From positions 94,814,862-94,878,861 of the forward strand of contig NC_065535.1 in assembly GCF_932294415.1 (NCBI RefSeq): DNA of 64,000 nucleotides, read 5' to 3'. Made by a program: the position numbers and the translations under genes. The notes under the pieces were generated by a model. It was not told the origin of the DNA. It did not search any database and was given only the letters and a program-made list of their open reading frames with translations. Shown in pieces: positions 60,931-64,000 of the stretch (within the stretch, counting starts at the first letter, position 1; the number at the start of each line of letters is the position of its first letter). Origin of the DNA: Quercus robur. Taxonomy: Eukaryota; Streptophyta; Magnoliopsida; Fagales; Fagaceae.

Positions 60931-61252
60931 TCAGGGCAGATCATATTTCACATGACCAAGGTAGAGACCGCATGCAGGTGCCATGGGACTTGCAGCAGTC
61001 ACAGTCTTTGCATTTAGGATTCTCTCAACTGAAATTATTCGGTACAAGAAAGAAAAAAAATTCAGTCCAAATGAAGAAAGCAAACAGTTTTCAATCTGTA
61101 TTAAAATAAACAAAATAAAGAGAGCTATAGAAAGGTAGATCACCATCTGCAATTGTCAACTCTCTAGTTCCAATTCCTCAGGAACGTGCCATGCTCGGTC
61201 TCTCTCAAAGGTTGACAAAGATGCTGGCCCAGAGAGCAAACGGTAAAAGTAC
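60931..61252 (-). pseudogene. tRNA pseudouridine synthase A-like fragment
   Basis: TruA-family enzymes convert uridine to pseudouridine in the tRNA anticodon arm. Two exon-like pieces remain: 61252-61161 (YFYRLLSGPASLSTFERDR, AWHVPEELELE) and 61028-60931 (ERILNAKTVTAASPMAP, ACGLYLGHVKYDLP and TGA), the usual C-terminus. They are 132 bp apart. In intact plant homologues about 100 residues, including the second half of the catalytic fold, lie between them, so internal exons are deleted. The join from GAGA/GTTGAC to TTTCAG/TT happens to keep the frame open. No upstream exons with the catalytic Asp are visible to the right. A truncated gene copy is most likely. Confidence 0.68.
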
Positions 61253-61754
61253 CTAAACAAGATGTTTAGAAATATTCCAAATAGTTAGTTCAAGTTTTAA
61301 AAATAATCAAACACCAAAATATAAAAACATTTATTTAAACAAAGTGAAACCACAGGTGCACTTCTGACAGTACTCCAGAGTTGAATATTAGTATATAAAA
61401 AATCCTAATCACAATCAAATAACTGGAACATATACAGCCGAAAAATTCCAACCTAAGCAAGCCCTCTCTGGTTGATACCATTGTCATGTTCAAAATGGCA
61501 TATAGATGCACTATTCACGGGACCCACAAGTACTTTATTCAGAAAAAAAGACATTAAAAATGAGTTTCACAGCACTATTCACACATTTAAAAATTATTTT
61601 GTTATAATATTTTCAGTTTTCAGTTAAATAAGCGGTATCCAAACAGACGTTGAAATTTCAAATGATTGTTCAGACTCACTAAAAGTAAGGAAAATGGTAC
61701 AATTGCTAAAATGTAAATACTAAAAAGTAAGTCCAAATTCAGCATTGCTATAGA

Positions 61755-61933
61755 GAGGCAAATAAATGCGCCGATGCTCTAGCTAGACGGGGGTCTTGCT
61801 TTCCCAAGATTTTGTTGTTTTCTTAGACCCTCCAGTAGAAGTCTCCTTGTTGCTTAGTCTAGATTATGCTGGGATTTGTTATGATCGTTGTATAGTTTTT
61901 AATGATATTTTCCTTCTTACCAAAAAAAAAAAA
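61755..61933 (+). mobile_element. LINE 3' remnant with A-tail
   Basis: NKCADALARRG near 61758-61790 is the end of a LINE RNase H domain; it is followed by degenerate coding text and TTTTAATGATATTTTCCTTC, then an A-tail (61921-61933). ACTAAAAAG at about 61720 and 61933 may be the target duplication. 5'-truncated. Confidence 0.65.
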
Positions 61934-62749
61934 ACTAAAAAGAACCAATTAAGGTACCGCTTGACCAGTTGACTGTGCTCGTCACTCCTAGTCACGTAGT
62001 AAAAAATCAAAACAAAAAACCTTAAAGGGTTGAATTGAAATTTGGACAAACTTAGATGGTATGATTTGTAATTTAGTCAAATTTTGACTAGACCAAAATG
62101 AAGCTAATCTTAAAGCTAGAGAGCAAAAATATATTTAAGTGCAATTTTTATTATATACTTTATTATTCAATTTAAAATATTTTATTAGTTTGCATTTTTT
62201 TTTTTGTGAAACAAACATACACACAAGAGAGAGAAAGAGGTTATAATACAAAGGCACACAACAAACTCCATTTATAAGCTATGGTAAGTTTTAAAAGAAT
62301 GTATTGCGTGTAGCATATGTTTTGAATGTTGGATTTTATTTAAATTTAGCACTGTGTGTATTAACATAATCGGCAATAACTTTTTTTTTTTGGAGAAGAA
62401 GTATCAAAACATACGGCATTCCATAAAAATAAAAATAAAAAATAAAAACCATTTACGGCATACTTCCACCGTGGTAGACTTCTAGACTATGACTAAATTT
62501 ACATTGTTAACATAAATTTGCTCTAAGTGAAATTCTATAACCAATGTTTCAAGACATCTATCTTTTTTATATATAGAAAAATTAGGGGAAAAAAAAGTAT
62601 TCGTAGTGTAGGCTACTCCATCAATAATTAAAAACTCAAAACATAGCACACAACATGGTTTCAGTTGAACTAATTTTATTTTTTCATATTCATTTCAACA
62701 TAACAACATGAGGTAGGATTTTCATCTCATCTTAATAGTTTCATATCCT
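61934..62749. other. Intergenic, no gene seen
   Basis: AT-rich DNA with a T-tract near 62206 and another near 62380. I see no coding or element signal. The 3' region of the cysteine-rich gene on the minus strand would lie at its right end. Confidence 0.5.
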
Positions 62750-62956
62750 CTATATATGGTAATGGCAACAACAAGTGTTTTTATCGATGCAATAACCAGA
62801 AAAACTTTCACCAATTAGTGCAATGCAGCTAGTGATGCATGCGTCCTCTGACCTTAAACAGTTCACAATCTTGACAATAATATCGGAAGGGCATTCCTGG
62901 CTCAGCACCTCTCTCATAGGACCTGTTTTCAAAACCAAGATAAAAGGAAAGCCCAT
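62750..62956 (-). CDS. Cysteine-rich (defensin-like) peptide or its second exon
   Basis: An open frame from ATG 62956 encodes 68 residues; the C-terminal 47 contain ECPSDIIVKIVNCLRSED, then ACITSC, GESFSGYC and NTCCCHYHI with TAG. Eight cysteines spaced C-x10-C-x6-C-x3-C-x11-C-x5-CCC resemble plant defensin-like/LCR peptides. TTTTGAAAACAG/GTCC near 62924 is a plausible splice acceptor, so this may be exon 2 with a signal-peptide exon upstream that I could not identify; alternatively the hydrophobic MGFPFILVL start is used. It aligns with the exon at 50197-50337 (DACITSC versus DNCITAS, NTCCCHY versus NTACCCGY). No frame lesion is seen. Confidence 0.5.
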   Translation of the reverse strand: MGFPFILVLKTGPMREVLSQECPSDIIVKIVNCLRSEDACITSCIALIGESFSGYCIDKNTCCCHYHI

Positions 62957-62986
62957 TAAATTGGTACACCCATGTTTTCAAAATCC

Positions 62987-62987
<1 letters not shown>

Positions 62988-63028
<41 letters not shown>
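62988..63028. repeat. (TA)n microsatellite
   Basis: About 40 bp of alternating TA immediately upstream of the cysteine-rich frame in its orientation. Confidence 0.9.
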
Positions 63029-63031
<3 letters not shown>

Positions 63032-63418
63032 TCTTTGATAGGCCAAATAAAATTTAAGAAAATGAAGTTTTATGTAGGCTTTGTACTAAACCATTAGGTA
63101 ATTTAACAATCAGCCAAACAGTAGCATATTCTAAGAAAAGAAAAATTAATACTATACATTATAGGTTTGACTTGATGGTAATTTATAAGTTTGAACGGAA
63201 TCCCATAATTTTATTGTTTAACTCAAAAAGGTGTTCAATTCTATATGGTTTTGTTTTTTAAAGGGAAGCTCTCTTAACTAAAAAAATTTCTCTCTCAAAA
63301 AAAAAAACTTTTATTTAAAATTATCAAATGCAAATTCTTAAAGCTGAATTAATTATTAATGCTTTATAAATCTAAGCCTATAATGCAGTTTTACTATAAT
63401 TTGTCAAATACTCAAAAC
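63029..63418. other. Upstream region of the cysteine-rich frame
   Basis: AT-rich DNA searched on the minus strand for a signal-peptide exon; ATGs at about 63161 and 63127 give only short, unconvincing frames. Ends at the target duplication of the hAT-like element. Confidence 0.45.
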
Positions 63419-63988
63419 TAGGGCTGTCCAAGCAAACTAGTCACCTGACAAAACAGAAAAACTGCCAATAGCCTGATCCGATACATTCGTTGGTCGGCTA
63501 CGGGTCCAGTCTCTTAAAAACCGACTCTTGCAAGTCAAGTGGCGAGTGTCCTCCACCAAAACTCGAGCTACCCAACCTGACCAAAAAACGAACCCTCATA
63601 ACTACCGAATTCTACCTAGATCCAGCAACTTTTAAACCTTCACCTTTCAAATCTGACCACGTTTGTCCTTTCTCCGCTTAGATCCACTCAAATTCGGCGA
63701 TGTTTGCTTAGATATGCTTAGATTTGGCAATGTTTGGCTTAGATCCAGTGAGGTTTAGCTCAAATCCACTTAAAATCTAGCCGAATCTTTCTCTCCTCTA
63801 CTCAGATCCAGTGAAGATCTACCACCACCATAGCTCCATTGGTTCAACCGAACCAACCGATCATCTACTAGAGCCCGATCCAACTCGACCTGTGGTGGTT
63901 GCGAGTCGTCACTTCTTCCACTCGATCTAAGCGGGTCAAGAGGCGGTATGATCTCAAACCTAATCCACCTGACCCATGGATAGTCCTA
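63419..63988. mobile_element. hAT-like MITE with 8-bp target duplication
   Basis: The ends TAGGGCTGTCCA and TGGATAGTCCTA are inverted copies matching at 10 of 12 positions. CTCAAAAC flanks both sides (63411-63418 and 63989-63996). An 8-bp duplication and TAGGG-type ends are typical of hAT elements. The interior is GC-richer than its surroundings, with GATCCA/GATCYA words, and encodes no transposase. Confidence 0.85.
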
Positions 63989-64000
63989 CTCAAAACACTA

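Noticed and set aside
1-64000. CRISPR arrays, bacterial operons, rRNA and tRNA genes
   Set aside because: None present; the tRNA-like segments at 7.9, 47.9 and 56.2 kb are SINE heads with tails and target duplications.

Overview
This is nuclear DNA from a flowering plant, almost certainly a eudicot. It is AT-rich, genes are cut by GT-AG introns, and the families are plant-specific (a JAZ/TIFY repressor, a POLLUX-type nuclear ion channel, DMP/DUF679 and DUF247 proteins). Plant LTR elements, SINEs, LINE tails and MITEs fill the gaps. The repeat style reminds me of woody rosids such as the oak/chestnut family, but that is a low-confidence guess. All exon models come from reading frames, splice consensus and matching intron phases; none rests on transcripts.

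Layout. 1.5-6.6 kb (minus): seven or more exons of a POLLUX/DMI1-like gene covering only the soluble RCK-type region; the pore exons are not visible. 6.6-10 kb: repeats, including a SINE with target duplication and a long inverted-repeat element. 10.0-13.1 kb (minus): a five-exon JAZ jasmonate repressor with TIFY and Jas motifs; its 5' end carries a 137-bp tandem duplication that breaks one reading frame. 13.5-23.1 kb: a 9.6-kb Ty1/copia (SIRE-type) retrotransposon with both LTRs, a 5-bp target duplication, an intact pol, no recognisable gag capsid/zinc knuckle, and an additional ORF downstream of pol. It sits about 200 bp from the distal JAZ start codon. 26.9-31.0 kb (minus): the 3' part of a BASS-family plastid transporter with one frame-breaking base loss. 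33.0-33.8 kb: a solo-LTR-like element. 34.5-39.1 kb (minus): two DMP genes in tandem, both broken, separated by copia and gypsy fragments. 39.9-42.1 kb: a MITE with a very CG-rich core and a LINE tail. 44.0-45.5 kb (plus): an intact DUF247 gene. 47.8-50.3 kb (plus): a diverged duplication with promoter-like TATA boxes, signal-peptide-like starts and a cysteine-rich exon. 54.3-59.7 kb (plus): a seven-exon bromodomain gene with two single-base frame breaks. 60.9-61.3 kb (minus): a tRNA pseudouridine synthase fragment with its middle missing. 62.8-63.0 kb (minus): a second cysteine-rich peptide that aligns with the one at 50.2 kb. 63.4-64.0 kb: a hAT-like MITE with an 8-bp target duplication.

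The genes do not form a pathway; they are independent eukaryotic loci. The two most interesting threads are (a) the small cysteine-rich, defensin-like peptide family with two members here, one of them 4.7 kb downstream of a DUF247 gene, and (b) the gag-less copia element with an extra ORF and TCGCG-rich modules shared between its LTR and its internal spacer, inserted against the JAZ promoter. Several single-base frame breaks recur across otherwise well conserved genes, so either gene decay or residual assembly indels must be considered.
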